NCBI RefSeq assembly: GCF_020866925.1
Contig: NZ_JAJGAK010000001.1
Coordinates: forward strand, 1,346,189-1,410,188
DNA length: 64,000 nucleotides
Reading direction: 5' to 3'
From: Noviluteimonas lactosilytica
GTDB taxonomy: Bacteria > Pseudomonadota > Gammaproteobacteria > Xanthomonadales > Xanthomonadaceae
A program made the translations under genes and the position numbers. Every line of letters starts with the position of its first letter. The first letter of the stretch is position 1. The notes beneath the pieces were generated by a model. It made no database searches and had not been told where the DNA came from. It saw only the letters and a list, made by a program, of their open reading frames with translations. Below are positions 16,890 to 25,456 of the stretch, piece after piece.

Positions 16890-18100
16890 CACTTCTTCTT
16901 CCACTCGGGTTCGTAGAACGGCAGCTTCACGACCTTGCCCGGCGCGTGCAGGCGCTTGTGCTCGACGGTGACTTCCATCGCGAGCTGCGTGCCGGGTTCG
17001 TAGTACGGGGCCTGCAAATGGACCAGCGCGATGTATTTCTTCAGCACCGGCGACCAGGTGCTCGTCGATGCGTAGCCGACCTGCTTGCCTTCATGCATTA
17101 CGGGCAGCGAGCCGCGCACGGCCATCGCGGGAATCTGCGGCGGCAGGCCGACAGCCGCGAACAACGGTTCCATGCCGGCCCAGTCGACTTCGAAGCCCAC
17201 CAGCTTCCACAACGAACCGGCCTTCTGTTCGCGCTCCAGCGCACGGCGGCCGACGAAGTAACCCGGCTTGTCGAGATGCACCGCCCAATCCAGGCCCATC
17301 TCCAGCGGCGAAGACTTCTGGCCTTCGATCCACGCGTGGTTCGCGGCCGTGTAATCGACGTCGATCATGAAGAGGCCGGCTTCGACGCGCGCCATGTCCA
17401 TCGCGAGGATGCCGCACGGCACGAGGCCGTAATCGTGGCCCGCTTCCATCAGCGCGTCCCACACGGCCAGCGCGTCGGCGACGTCCATCCAGATTTCGTA
17501 ACCGAGGTCGCCGGTGTAGCCGGTGCGCGAGATCGTGACCTTGCGACCGGCCAGCGTGTTCTCCATGACGCGGAAGTACTTCAGCTTGTCGAGCGACTTG
17601 CCGCACACCTTGTTGAGCACCGTGCGCGACTTCGGGCCCTGCAGGCTGAGCGCGCCCATCTTCTCGGTGACTTCGGTGATCGACACGTCGAGACCGACGG
17701 CGTTCATCGACAGCCAGCGCAGCGACGGCTCGGCGGACGTGAGGCGGAAGGTGGTTTCGCCGAGGCGCGAGATGGTGCCGTCGTCGAGCAGCTTGCCTTC
17801 GTCGTCGCACCAGCCGGTGTAACCGACCTGGCCGACGGCCATCTTCGCGATGTCGCGCGGCACGAGCTTGTCGAGCAAGCGCGCGGCGTCGGGGCCTTCG
17901 ATCATGTACTTCATCAGCGGCGAAACGTCGATCAGCGCGACCGCGTCGCGGATCGCCCAGTACTCGCGCTCGACATGCAGGTCGTAGGAACCGACCACGA
18001 TGTGCCCGGCCCAGCGCCGCCAGTTCTGCGGCAGACTGAGTTGCGAGGTGCGTTCGTGGAAGGGCGTGTGCTTGAGTTGGAACTGCGGGACGGCGGTCAT
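16889..18100 (-). CDS. GcvT-like aminomethyltransferase/demethylase family protein
   Basis: A 403-residue protein of the GcvT/DmdA/LigM superfamily, whose members move one-carbon units to tetrahydrofolate from glycine, dimethylglycine, DMSP or methoxy-aromatics. Signatures: ALIDVSPLMKYMIEGPDAA, MGALSLQGPKSRTVL, TISRTGYTGDLGYEIWM and LAMDMARVEAGLFMIDVDY. The C-terminal domain follows from about residue 290. The substrate is not set by these motifs. Overlap with the Rieske gene (ATGA) and with the next FAD gene (TGATG) suggests that it captures a methyl or formaldehyde unit released by their chemistry. Confidence 0.82.
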   Translation of the reverse strand: MTAVPQFQLKHTPFHERTSQLSLPQNWRRWAGHIVVGSYDLHVEREYWAIRDAVALIDVSPLMKYMIEGPDAARLLDKLVPRDIAKMAVGQVGYTGWCDDEGKLLDDGTISRLGETTFRLTSAEPSLRWLSMNAVGLDVSITEVTEKMGALSLQGPKSRTVLNKVCGKSLDKLKYFRVMENTLAGRKVTISRTGYTGDLGYEIWMDVADALAVWDALMEAGHDYGLVPCGILAMDMARVEAGLFMIDVDYTAANHAWIEGQKSSPLEMGLDWAVHLDKPGYFVGRRALEREQKAGSLWKLVGFEVDWAGMEPLFAAVGLPPQIPAMAVRGSLPVMHEGKQVGYASTSTWSPVLKKYIALVHLQAPYYEPGTQLAMEVTVEHKRLHAPGKVVKLPFYEPEWKKK

Positions 18101-19428
18101 GGATGCTCGGTCATTTCGCAGGAACTGGTGCGGTGCGTGCGCACCGTGGGCGGGATCACGCTGAAGTCGCCGGCGAGCGCGTGCAGGTACCAGTCGACGA
18201 AGCGCTTGGGCGTGTCCTCGAACTCCGGATGCTGCGGGCCAGGTTCGAAGAACCGCGAGTTCACGCCCGCGGCGTTCAACTGCATGATGCGTTTGTCTTC
18301 GATCGTGGTGACGTGCCACAGCCACACCAACGCTTCGCGATCGTAGTCGACGCCCTCGACCGCATCGCCGTTGACGAACCAAACGATCTCCATGTCCGTC
18401 TTGTTGTTCCCGAAGGGAACGTAACGGAACAGGATGCAGTGGTCCGGGTAGTTGAGCATGTAGGTCAGCGGGCCGAACTGGCAGTCGCCCGCGCCGCCGT
18501 CATAGCCCTTGAAGTCGCCCATCAGCGGCGCGACCGGCGTGCCGTCGCGGCTGCCGGAGAGGTAACCGTCGAACAGCGCGTAGCGGCTCGTGTAGACGCA
18601 CGACCCGAAGCCCGGCGCCTCGCGGAACATGCGATAGACGGCCTTCTCGATGTCGTGCACGCCGGTCTCGCGTTCGGCGCGTTCCCACATCGCGCGGTTG
18701 ATCGGCGCGACGACCTCTTCGCGATCCTTGAACGTGTGCAGCTTCGAATACGCGCGGTGCGCGGTTTCGCAGTGGTAGCACTCGAGGTAGTTGCCGAGCG
18801 CGATCTTCCAGTTGGCGTCGACCGAATAGGTCTCGCGATGCGCGATCTTCGCGTTCTCGAGGTGATACGGACCAAGTTGCCCGTCGACCTGCTCGAGGCA
18901 CGCGTTGAAGTCGTACGCGTCGGGATCGAAGTTGATGAAGATCAGGCCGAAGCGCACGGCTACGCGCGCCTGCTTCAGGCCGTGGTCTTCCTTGCGGAAC
19001 CCGGGCATCGCGTCCATGTGGCGCGCGCCGCGCAATGCGCCGTCGGTGCCGTACACCCAACCGTGGTACGGGCACACGAACGTCTTGCAGTTGCCCTGCA
19101 GTTCTTCGCACACGCGCGAACCGCGATGGCGGCAGGAATTGATCAGCGCGCGGACCTGCCCGTCGTTGCCGCGCGCGACGATCACCGATTCCTGGTCGAT
19201 CTCGTACAGGAAGAAGTCGCCCGGATTCGGGATCTGGCTGACGTGCCCCGCCCACAACCAGCTCTTGAAGAACAGGTTGTCGAGCTCCCGCTGGTACACC
19301 ACCGACGATCGGTAGAAGTACTGCATGAGGCCCGCGTCGCGATCGCGCATCTGTTCGGCGACCGCCTGCTGCATGCGGGCGAGGTTGTCTTCGCTGTCGG
19401 CGACGAAATGTTGGTTCAGGGCAGTCAT
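18097..19428 (-). CDS. Rieske non-heme iron oxygenase, alpha subunit
   Basis: A 443-residue oxygenase. The Rieske [2Fe-2S] ligands are Cys99-x-His101 and Cys119-x2-His122 (SCRHRGSRVC...FVCPYHGW), with 17 residues between. The mononuclear iron site is NYLECYHCETAHRAYS with His219 and His224. This is the alpha subunit of ring-hydroxylating or N-demethylating oxygenases (GbcA, stachydrine demethylase and carnitine oxygenase are relatives in architecture). No beta subunit, ferredoxin or reductase gene is adjacent, so electrons must come from elsewhere. Neighbouring GcvT-like and flavin genes favour oxidative N- or O-demethylation over aromatic dihydroxylation; this is inference. Confidence 0.88.
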   Translation of the reverse strand: MTALNQHFVADSEDNLARMQQAVAEQMRDRDAGLMQYFYRSSVVYQRELDNLFFKSWLWAGHVSQIPNPGDFFLYEIDQESVIVARGNDGQVRALINSCRHRGSRVCEELQGNCKTFVCPYHGWVYGTDGALRGARHMDAMPGFRKEDHGLKQARVAVRFGLIFINFDPDAYDFNACLEQVDGQLGPYHLENAKIAHRETYSVDANWKIALGNYLECYHCETAHRAYSKLHTFKDREEVVAPINRAMWERAERETGVHDIEKAVYRMFREAPGFGSCVYTSRYALFDGYLSGSRDGTPVAPLMGDFKGYDGGAGDCQFGPLTYMLNYPDHCILFRYVPFGNNKTDMEIVWFVNGDAVEGVDYDREALVWLWHVTTIEDKRIMQLNAAGVNSRFFEPGPQHPEFEDTPKRFVDWYLHALAGDFSVIPPTVRTHRTSSCEMTEHP

Positions 19429-19439
19429 ATCGTCGAATC

Positions 19440-20756
19440 TTAAGCCACGGCGGCCGGGCGGCGGACGCGCATGAACAGGTAGAGCGGCAGGCCCGCCGCC
19501 GCGAGCACCAACCCGAGCACGAACGGCTCGTGGCCCAGGCCCACGAAGGCGAACAGGGAGTACGCCACGCCGAACAGCGAGATCCCCAGCATCCCGCGCA
19601 CGCCCGCCTTGTCGCCGCGCTTCCACATCACGCCCAGCGCGAGCGAGCAGCACAGGTAGAGCGGCAGGTTGGCCGCGGTCACCACCTTCGAGAGAAAGGT
19701 GAAGCCTTCCACCAGCGACTTGCTGTAGCTCATCAAGACCATGCCGCTGCCCAGCACGCCCGTCACCAGCAGCGCGATGACCGGCGCGCCGCGCCGGTTG
19801 TTGCGCGCGAGCGCCGCAGGCATCACGCCGTTCACCGCCATCGTGCGGGTGAGTTCGCCGACGAGCAGCGTCCAGCCGTTGAGCGCGCCGAGGCCGCTGA
19901 CCACGACGAACAGCGCGAGCCAGCGCCCGATGCCCGCGCCGGCGAAGCGATCCATCACCATCGCGAACGGCGCATTGGCGCCGGCCAGCTCCTGCTCCGG
20001 GATCAACAGCATCGGCACGGTCGAGACGACGAGGTAGATCGCCGCCGTCAGCACGGTGCCGACGATGGTCGCGCGCGGAATCGTGCGCGCGGGATCATGC
20101 ACGCGCGACGCGGGCACGGTCGCCGATTCCAGGCCGAGCATCGCGAACAACGCGATCGTCGAAGCCGCCATGACTTCGCCCGCCTGGATCGGCGCGGCCG
20201 GCGGATGCGCCGTGTAGACCTCGGGCGAGGTCAGCAACAACCACACGCCGAGCAGCGCGACGGCCAGCATGGGCAGCAACTTCAGCGCGGCGGTGGCGAC
20301 CTGCACGCGTCCGCCGCTGCGCACGCCGAACAGGTTGATCACGACGAACGTCCACAACAGGATCAATGCCGCGATCGCCGGCTGCATGTCGGCGACCGGC
20401 GGAAACACCGCGCCGAGATAACCGACCACGCCGGTCGCGAGCGCCGCGTTGGTGATCCACAACGACACCCAGTAACACCAGATCGCGATGTAGGCCGGGA
20501 TGTCGCCGAGCGTCGAGCGGATGTAGCCGTAGGGGCCGTCGGCGTTCGGCATCTCGCGCGCGAGGCGGGCGAAGACGCGCGCGAGCGCAACGCAACCGAG
20601 CGCGGTGACCAGCCAGCCGAGCGTCGCGTTGAAGCCGTACGGCGCCAGCGACGCGGGCAGCAGGAAGATCCCCATGCCGATGGTGTTGCCCACCACCAGC
20701 GCCGTGCACATCCAGAAGCCGAGCTTGCGCTGGCCTTCGTCGCCGTTACTTGCCAT
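19440..20756 (-). CDS. APC-superfamily amino acid/amine permease
   Basis: A 438-residue transporter with about twelve transmembrane segments. The first carries the APC substrate motif VVGNTIGMGIFLLPASLAP. Others include GYIRSTLGDIPAYIAIWCYW and AMLGLESATVPASRVHDPAR, as in AdiC/PotE/CadB-like antiporters for basic amino acids and amines. The start at 20756 overlaps the amidohydrolase gene by 11 bases; a longer frame to 20816 is possible. In this operon it probably imports the amine released by the exported hydrolases. Basic amines or amino acids are the best guess. Confidence 0.83.
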   Translation of the reverse strand: MASNGDEGQRKLGFWMCTALVVGNTIGMGIFLLPASLAPYGFNATLGWLVTALGCVALARVFARLAREMPNADGPYGYIRSTLGDIPAYIAIWCYWVSLWITNAALATGVVGYLGAVFPPVADMQPAIAALILLWTFVVINLFGVRSGGRVQVATAALKLLPMLAVALLGVWLLLTSPEVYTAHPPAAPIQAGEVMAASTIALFAMLGLESATVPASRVHDPARTIPRATIVGTVLTAAIYLVVSTVPMLLIPEQELAGANAPFAMVMDRFAGAGIGRWLALFVVVSGLGALNGWTLLVGELTRTMAVNGVMPAALARNNRRGAPVIALLVTGVLGSGMVLMSYSKSLVEGFTFLSKVVTAANLPLYLCCSLALGVMWKRGDKAGVRGMLGISLFGVAYSLFAFVGLGHEPFVLGLVLAAAGLPLYLFMRVRRPAAVA

Positions 20757-22077
20757 CGGAAGTGTCCTGTCGCGGCGGACCGCATTCTTCCGGGCCATCG
20801 CAGACCCGCTTGCCATTCTTGATCACGGAGCGTACGTCGCGCAGCACTTCGATGTCGGCGATGGGATCGCCGTCCACCGCGATGAGGTCGGCGAACTTGC
20901 CCGGCGCGATGGAACCGAGCTCGCCCTCGCGGCCGAGCATGCGCGCAGGCTGGATCGTCGCCGACTGGATCGCCTGCATCGGCGTCATCCCGTAGCGCAC
21001 CATGTAAGCGAACTGGCGCGCGTTGTCGCCGTGCGGATACACGCCGCTGTCGGTGCCGTAGGCGATGTTCACGCCCGCCGCGACCGCCTTGCGGAAGCCG
21101 GCGCGCTGGGTTTCCGTCGTGTCGGTGTTCTTGCGCAGGATCTCGTCGGACCACCCTTCCGCGCGGCCGACCGTATCGATGTAATCGCCGTTGTAGATGT
21201 CGGCGACCAGCCACGTGCCGTGCTGCTTCATCGTCGCGATGGCTTCGTCGTCCATCAGCGAGCCGTGTTCGATCGAACGCACGCCCGCGCGCGAAGCGCG
21301 CTTGATGCCTTCCGCGCCATGCGCGTGCGCGGCGACGAAGCTGTGGCGCTTTCCGGCTTCCTCGACCGCGGCGCGGATCTGCGCTTCCGTGTATTCGGAT
21401 TCGCCGGGCTCCGTGCCCGCGGCCAGCACGGCGCCGGTCGCGATGACCTTGATGAAGTCGACGCCACCGTCGAACAGCGCGTTCACTTTCTGCCGCACTT
21501 CCTGTTCGTCCTTCGCGACGCCGCGGCGGAATTCGTCGGGGACCACGGTGCCTTCCGGCAGGCCGGTGATCTCGCCACCGCCGCCGGGGATCGTGATGTA
21601 TGCGCCCGCGACGAACATGCGCGGACCGGGGACCTGCCCCGCGTTGATCGCATCGCGCAACGCCACGTCGGCGAAGCCGCGGAACACGCCGACGTCGCGC
21701 ACCGTCGTGAAGCCTGCGCGCACCGTGTCCCACGCGTTCTTCGCGCCGATGAAGGCGTCGCGCGCCGGCGTGCTCTTGAGCGGCGCGCCCGGATCGGCGG
21801 ACTGGCCTTCGTCGGCGACGTGCGTGTGCATGTCCATCAGGCCGGGCAGTACGGTGTAGCGCGACCAGTCGATGACCCTGGCGTTGCGCGCGCTTGCTTC
21901 GGACCAGGGCTCGACGCGCACGACGCGTCCGTTCTCGATCGTGATCGCGCGATCGGCGAGCACTTCGCCCTTGTCGACATCGACCATCCTGCCTGCGTGG
22001 ACGACGACCGTCTGCGCGAACGCGGTCGGTGAAAGTGTCGCGAACAACAACGCGGTGACGAGCTTCGTTGGTTTCAT
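20746..22077 (-). CDS. Exported amidohydrolase-family metallo-hydrolase
   Basis: A 443-residue protein with a signal peptide (MKPTKLVTALLFATLSPTAFA-Q). It has a complete amidohydrolase metal site: HxH in LPGLMDMHTHV, a probable carbamylated Lys in VDFIKVIATGA, His in VAAHAHGAEG and IEHGSLMDD, and Asp in AYGTDSGVYPHG. Related enzymes act as Xaa-Pro or N-acyl dipeptidases, or imidazolonepropionase-like lactamases. It overlaps the upstream P1-peptidase gene (TAATG) and sits among peptidases, so cleavage of an amide in the periplasm is likely. Specificity unknown. Confidence 0.82.
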   Translation of the reverse strand: MKPTKLVTALLFATLSPTAFAQTVVVHAGRMVDVDKGEVLADRAITIENGRVVRVEPWSEASARNARVIDWSRYTVLPGLMDMHTHVADEGQSADPGAPLKSTPARDAFIGAKNAWDTVRAGFTTVRDVGVFRGFADVALRDAINAGQVPGPRMFVAGAYITIPGGGGEITGLPEGTVVPDEFRRGVAKDEQEVRQKVNALFDGGVDFIKVIATGAVLAAGTEPGESEYTEAQIRAAVEEAGKRHSFVAAHAHGAEGIKRASRAGVRSIEHGSLMDDEAIATMKQHGTWLVADIYNGDYIDTVGRAEGWSDEILRKNTDTTETQRAGFRKAVAAGVNIAYGTDSGVYPHGDNARQFAYMVRYGMTPMQAIQSATIQPARMLGREGELGSIAPGKFADLIAVDGDPIADIEVLRDVRSVIKNGKRVCDGPEECGPPRQDTSDGK

Positions 22078-23297
22078 TACCGTCCCTGTGATTGGGCGCG
22101 CTCGTAGCGGCCGTAACGCTTCAGCAGGCGAACCAGCGCATCGTGCGGCAACGCGTTCGCATAGTGTCCGCCTTCGCCGCGCATGTCGCGTGAGGCGATC
22201 ATCGCGTTGACGATGGCTTCTTCTGTGGCCTGCACGGTGGCGTTGAACAGATCGTCGAGGTGATCGTTGCCGACGAAGCTCGCTTCGTTGCGCGAGGCGC
22301 CCTTCGCGGCGGCGGCATTGGCGGTCGAGAACGCGACGAAGATGTCGCCCGATCCATTGCCCGCGTAGCTGCCCATGCGCGCCAGGCCCATGCCGGCGCG
22401 CTTGGCGATGCGGTCGAGCTGGTGCGGCAGCAGCGGTGCGTCGGTTGCGACGACGATGATGATCGAACCCGTGTCGCCGTTCGGCGCGTCGCCCGCGATC
22501 GCAAGCGCGGGGTCGGTGTACACGCGATCCGCGCGCAAGTGCTGGCCCACCGGCACGCCCGCGATGCGCAGCGTGTCGCGGATGCCGTAGTTCGCCTGCA
22601 CGAGCACGCCGACGGTGTATTGCGCGTTCTCCAGCGCGACGACGCGCGAGGCAGAACCGATACCGCACTTGAATTCGTGGCACACCATGCCGGTGCCGCC
22701 GCCGACGTTGCCTTCCGCGACGGGGCCACCGCTCGCGTCGCGCAATGCTTGTGCGACGTGCTCCGGCTTCACGTGGAAGCCGTTGATGTCGTTGAGGTGC
22801 CCGTCCCAGGTTTCGGCGACGACGGGCAGGGACCACCAGTAACCGCTGGCATCCGCACCGCCGGCCTTCACGCGCTCGGCGATCACTGCATCGCGCACGA
22901 CGCCGACGCTGTGCGTGTTGGTCAGCATCACCGGACCTTCGAGCTGGCCCGATTCCTCGAGCCACGTCGTGCCGGTCATCTCGCCGTTGCCGTTGAGCGC
23001 GAACCATCCGCCGAACACGGGCGTCTCAAAACTGTCGCGCCCGCGCGGCAGGATCGCGGTGACGCCAGTGCGCACCTTGTGGCCGTCCTCGCGGTCCTCG
23101 ATGAGCGTGACCTGGCCGACGGTGACGCCCGCCACGTCGGTGATCGCATTCAACGCGCCGGGCTTGCCTTCGAACGGCACGCCGAGCGCACGTGCGCGCG
23201 GGTCCGCGGCGTGCGCGGTCAGGCTCGCGGCAACGGCGAGGCCCAACACGCATGCGCGCGCCAAACATTGCACCGATGACGGCACGACTGTCGGCAT
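22077..23297 (-). CDS. Exported P1-family (DmpA-like) aminopeptidase
   Basis: A 406-residue protein with a signal peptide ending near LTAHAA-DP. It is an N-terminal-nucleophile hydrolase of family P1/S58. The precursor self-cleaves before Ser, here in NGDTGSIIIVVATDAPLLP; upstream are GVTVGQVTLIEDREDG and EGNVGGGTGMVCHEFK. DmpA removes N-terminal D- or L-residues, and relatives (BapA) remove beta-amino acids from peptides. This is relevant because the operon also encodes omega- or beta-amine-type aminotransferases. TGATG overlap with the S9 gene, plus a strong GGGAGGGGAG ribosome site, define the start. Confidence 0.85.
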   Translation of the reverse strand: MPTVVPSSVQCLARACVLGLAVAASLTAHAADPRARALGVPFEGKPGALNAITDVAGVTVGQVTLIEDREDGHKVRTGVTAILPRGRDSFETPVFGGWFALNGNGEMTGTTWLEESGQLEGPVMLTNTHSVGVVRDAVIAERVKAGGADASGYWWSLPVVAETWDGHLNDINGFHVKPEHVAQALRDASGGPVAEGNVGGGTGMVCHEFKCGIGSASRVVALENAQYTVGVLVQANYGIRDTLRIAGVPVGQHLRADRVYTDPALAIAGDAPNGDTGSIIIVVATDAPLLPHQLDRIAKRAGMGLARMGSYAGNGSGDIFVAFSTANAAAAKGASRNEASFVGNDHLDDLFNATVQATEEAIVNAMIASRDMRGEGGHYANALPHDALVRLLKRYGRYERAQSQGR

Positions 23298-25438
23298 CAC
23301 TCCCCTCCCTCTTCCCGCAGGAACCGCGAGTACCACCCCAGGTTCCGCATCATGCGGTCTTTGAGGTAGCTGGGAACAGTGAGGCCGTGGCCTTCGCCCG
23401 GATAGACGACCAGGCGCGTCGGCACGTTGCGCGCGCGCAGCGCCTGGTACATCTGTTCGGCGCCGAGGCACGGGACGTTGGCGTCCTCGTCCGCGCACTG
23501 GAACATCGTCGGCGTCGTGATGCGATCGCTGTGCAGGAAAGGGAAGCTCGCGCGGTCGTAGACGTCGCGGTTCGCCCACGGCGAGCCGAGCTCGAGCGCG
23601 TACTCGCGGATGTACTGGTCGTGCCCGTACATGCCGTACATGTTGGACGCGCCCGCCCCGCTGATCGCGGCCTTGAAGCGCGTGTCGGTGGCGATCACCG
23701 CATTGGTGAGGATCGCGCCGTAGCTCCAGCCGCCGATGCCGAGGCGATCGGGGTCGGCGATGCCCATCTGCACGACGTGATCAACGCCGGCAAGCACATC
23801 GCGTGCATCGACGTTGCCCCAGTCGGCGTAGATCGCCTTCGCGAAGTCGAAGCCGCGGCCCGAACTGCCGCGCGGATTGAGCGCGACGACCGCGAAGCCC
23901 TGCGCCGCATACGCCTGCCAATCGGGCATGAATTCGCGGCTGAACTGATACACCGGTCCGCCATGCAGGCGCACGATCGTCGGATAGCGGCGGCCTTCGA
24001 CGTAACCGATCGGCTTGATCAGCAAGCCTTCGAGTTCGACGTCGCCGTTGCGGTAGTGGAAGGGTTCGGCGTTCGCGAGTTCGCGCTGCGCCAGGAAGGC
24101 ATTGTGGTCGGCGAGCGTGCGCAGGCCCGTCGGCTCGACCGCGGAGATCGCGTACGGATGCAGGTCGTCGCCGCCGAGCACGACGACGCGGCCGTCCTTC
24201 GACACGTCGAGGTCATAGTCGAAGCGCGGCCCCTGCGTCAGCGGCGTCACCTTGCCGTCGTCGAGGTCGATGCGCGACAGCCAGGTCACCTGCGGGTGTT
24301 CGATCAGCGCGTAGACGCTCTTGCCGTCGGCCGACCAGCGCGGCTTGGTGAAGCAGCGATCGATGTCCGCGGGTACGCGTTCTTCGCCCGTCGCGACATC
24401 GACGATCGCCAGTTGCCACGGCGCGTAGTAGATCCACTTGTCCTCGCCGCTGCGCAGGTAGGCGATGCGCTTGCCGTCGGGGCTCCACGCGGGGCGAGTC
24501 TCCCAGTAGGGATCGAGGTCGGAGCCCTTGAACGTCGTGAGTTGTCGCTCGGTCGCGCCGGCCTTCGCTTCGACCACGTAGATGTCGAAGTTGAGGTGGC
24601 GATCCGGATCGACGCCGCGCTTGGTGACGTACGCGAGGTGCTTGCCGTCGGGCGACCACGCGGGCAGTTGTTCGTCGTGCGCACCGGGCGTGAGCAATTC
24701 TGTCTTGCCGCTCGCGATGTCGAACACGTACAGGTGCTTGCGCCGATCGTCGAGATAACCGGCGCCGTCTTCGCGAAACTGGTAACGCTCGGTGACGATG
24801 GGCGGCGGGTTCTTCGGTTTCTTCGCGCCGAAGGGTTGTTGCGGTTGACGCGCGATGAACGCCAGCCGCTTGCCATCGGGCGAGAACACGAAGTCGTCGA
24901 TGCCTTCGCCGAACCTGGTCAGGCGCCTGGCTTCGCCGCCGTTCGCGGGCATCAGCCACACCTGCGTCGTCGCTTCGTCGCCGCCGCGATCGGAGAGGAA
25001 CGCGATCGACTTGCCGTCGGGCGTCCACTGCGGGCGCGACTCGTCGTGCTTCGGCGTGTTGGTGAGGCGCTTGCGTTCGCCGCTTGCGTAATCGACGCGC
25101 CACAGGTCGGACTGCGACTGGTCTTCCTGGAGGTTGGCGGAGGTCGCGGTGTAGACGACCGTGCGGCCGTCCGGGGAGAGCGTGGGCTCGGTGAGGTCGA
25201 CGAGGCGTGCGAGGTCGTCGACGCCGAAGCGCGTGGTCGGCGACGGCGTCGATGACTGCGACGTCTGTGCCGACTCCGCTGCGTGCGTAGTCGACACGAA
25301 CAGCGCGAGCATTGCGCACAGGGCGCGAACGGACGTGGTTCCACGCGTCGGCGTTCCCTTGCGCATCACCGTTCCCTTGCGCATAACCGTTCCCGTGCGC
25401 ACAAGCGCTCCTCTGCGCATCAGCGACCCCCTGCGCAT
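23297..25438 (-). CDS. Exported S9 prolyl oligopeptidase-family peptidase
   Basis: A peptidase of up to 713 residues: an N-terminal beta-propeller with TolB/PD40-type repeats (LSPDGRTVVY, WTPDGKSIAFLSDRGG, WSPDGKHLAYV), then an alpha/beta-hydrolase domain. The triad is Ser in GIGGWSYGAIL, Asp in FQCADEDANVP and His in YPGEGHGLTVP. Such enzymes cleave short peptides, often dipeptides after Pro or Ala. The N-terminus is extraordinary: five in-frame starts 18 bases apart (25438, 25420, 25402 GTG, 25384, 25366), each with its own ribosome site. The signal peptide (VRALCAMLALFVSTTHAA) follows the last, so all starts give an exported protein. 25438 overlaps the upstream stop as TGATG. Confidence 0.88.
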   Translation of the reverse strand: MRRGSLMRRGALVRTGTVMRKGTVMRKGTPTRGTTSVRALCAMLALFVSTTHAAESAQTSQSSTPSPTTRFGVDDLARLVDLTEPTLSPDGRTVVYTATSANLQEDQSQSDLWRVDYASGERKRLTNTPKHDESRPQWTPDGKSIAFLSDRGGDEATTQVWLMPANGGEARRLTRFGEGIDDFVFSPDGKRLAFIARQPQQPFGAKKPKNPPPIVTERYQFREDGAGYLDDRRKHLYVFDIASGKTELLTPGAHDEQLPAWSPDGKHLAYVTKRGVDPDRHLNFDIYVVEAKAGATERQLTTFKGSDLDPYWETRPAWSPDGKRIAYLRSGEDKWIYYAPWQLAIVDVATGEERVPADIDRCFTKPRWSADGKSVYALIEHPQVTWLSRIDLDDGKVTPLTQGPRFDYDLDVSKDGRVVVLGGDDLHPYAISAVEPTGLRTLADHNAFLAQRELANAEPFHYRNGDVELEGLLIKPIGYVEGRRYPTIVRLHGGPVYQFSREFMPDWQAYAAQGFAVVALNPRGSSGRGFDFAKAIYADWGNVDARDVLAGVDHVVQMGIADPDRLGIGGWSYGAILTNAVIATDTRFKAAISGAGASNMYGMYGHDQYIREYALELGSPWANRDVYDRASFPFLHSDRITTPTMFQCADEDANVPCLGAEQMYQALRARNVPTRLVVYPGEGHGLTVPSYLKDRMMRNLGWYSRFLREEGGE

Positions 25439-25456
25439 CAGCGTTCCTCCGCGCGT
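25331..25456 (-). repeat. 18-bp tandem repeat of ribosome site plus start codon
   Basis: Seven 18-base units run across the end of the CehA-like gene and the start of the S9 gene. On the minus strand the core unit is ATGCGCAAGGGAACGGTG. The five central units (25349-25438) each hold a start codon (four ATG, one GTG) and a purine-rich AGGGAAC- or GAGGAG-like stretch that serves the next unit. The two flanking units have ACG at the start position and are more diverged. As 18 is a multiple of three, copy number can change without breaking the frame. Confidence 0.85.

Noticed and set aside
25331-25456. CRISPR-like array
   Set aside because: Units of 18 bases are contiguous without spacers and encode in-frame protein; it is a tandem coding repeat.
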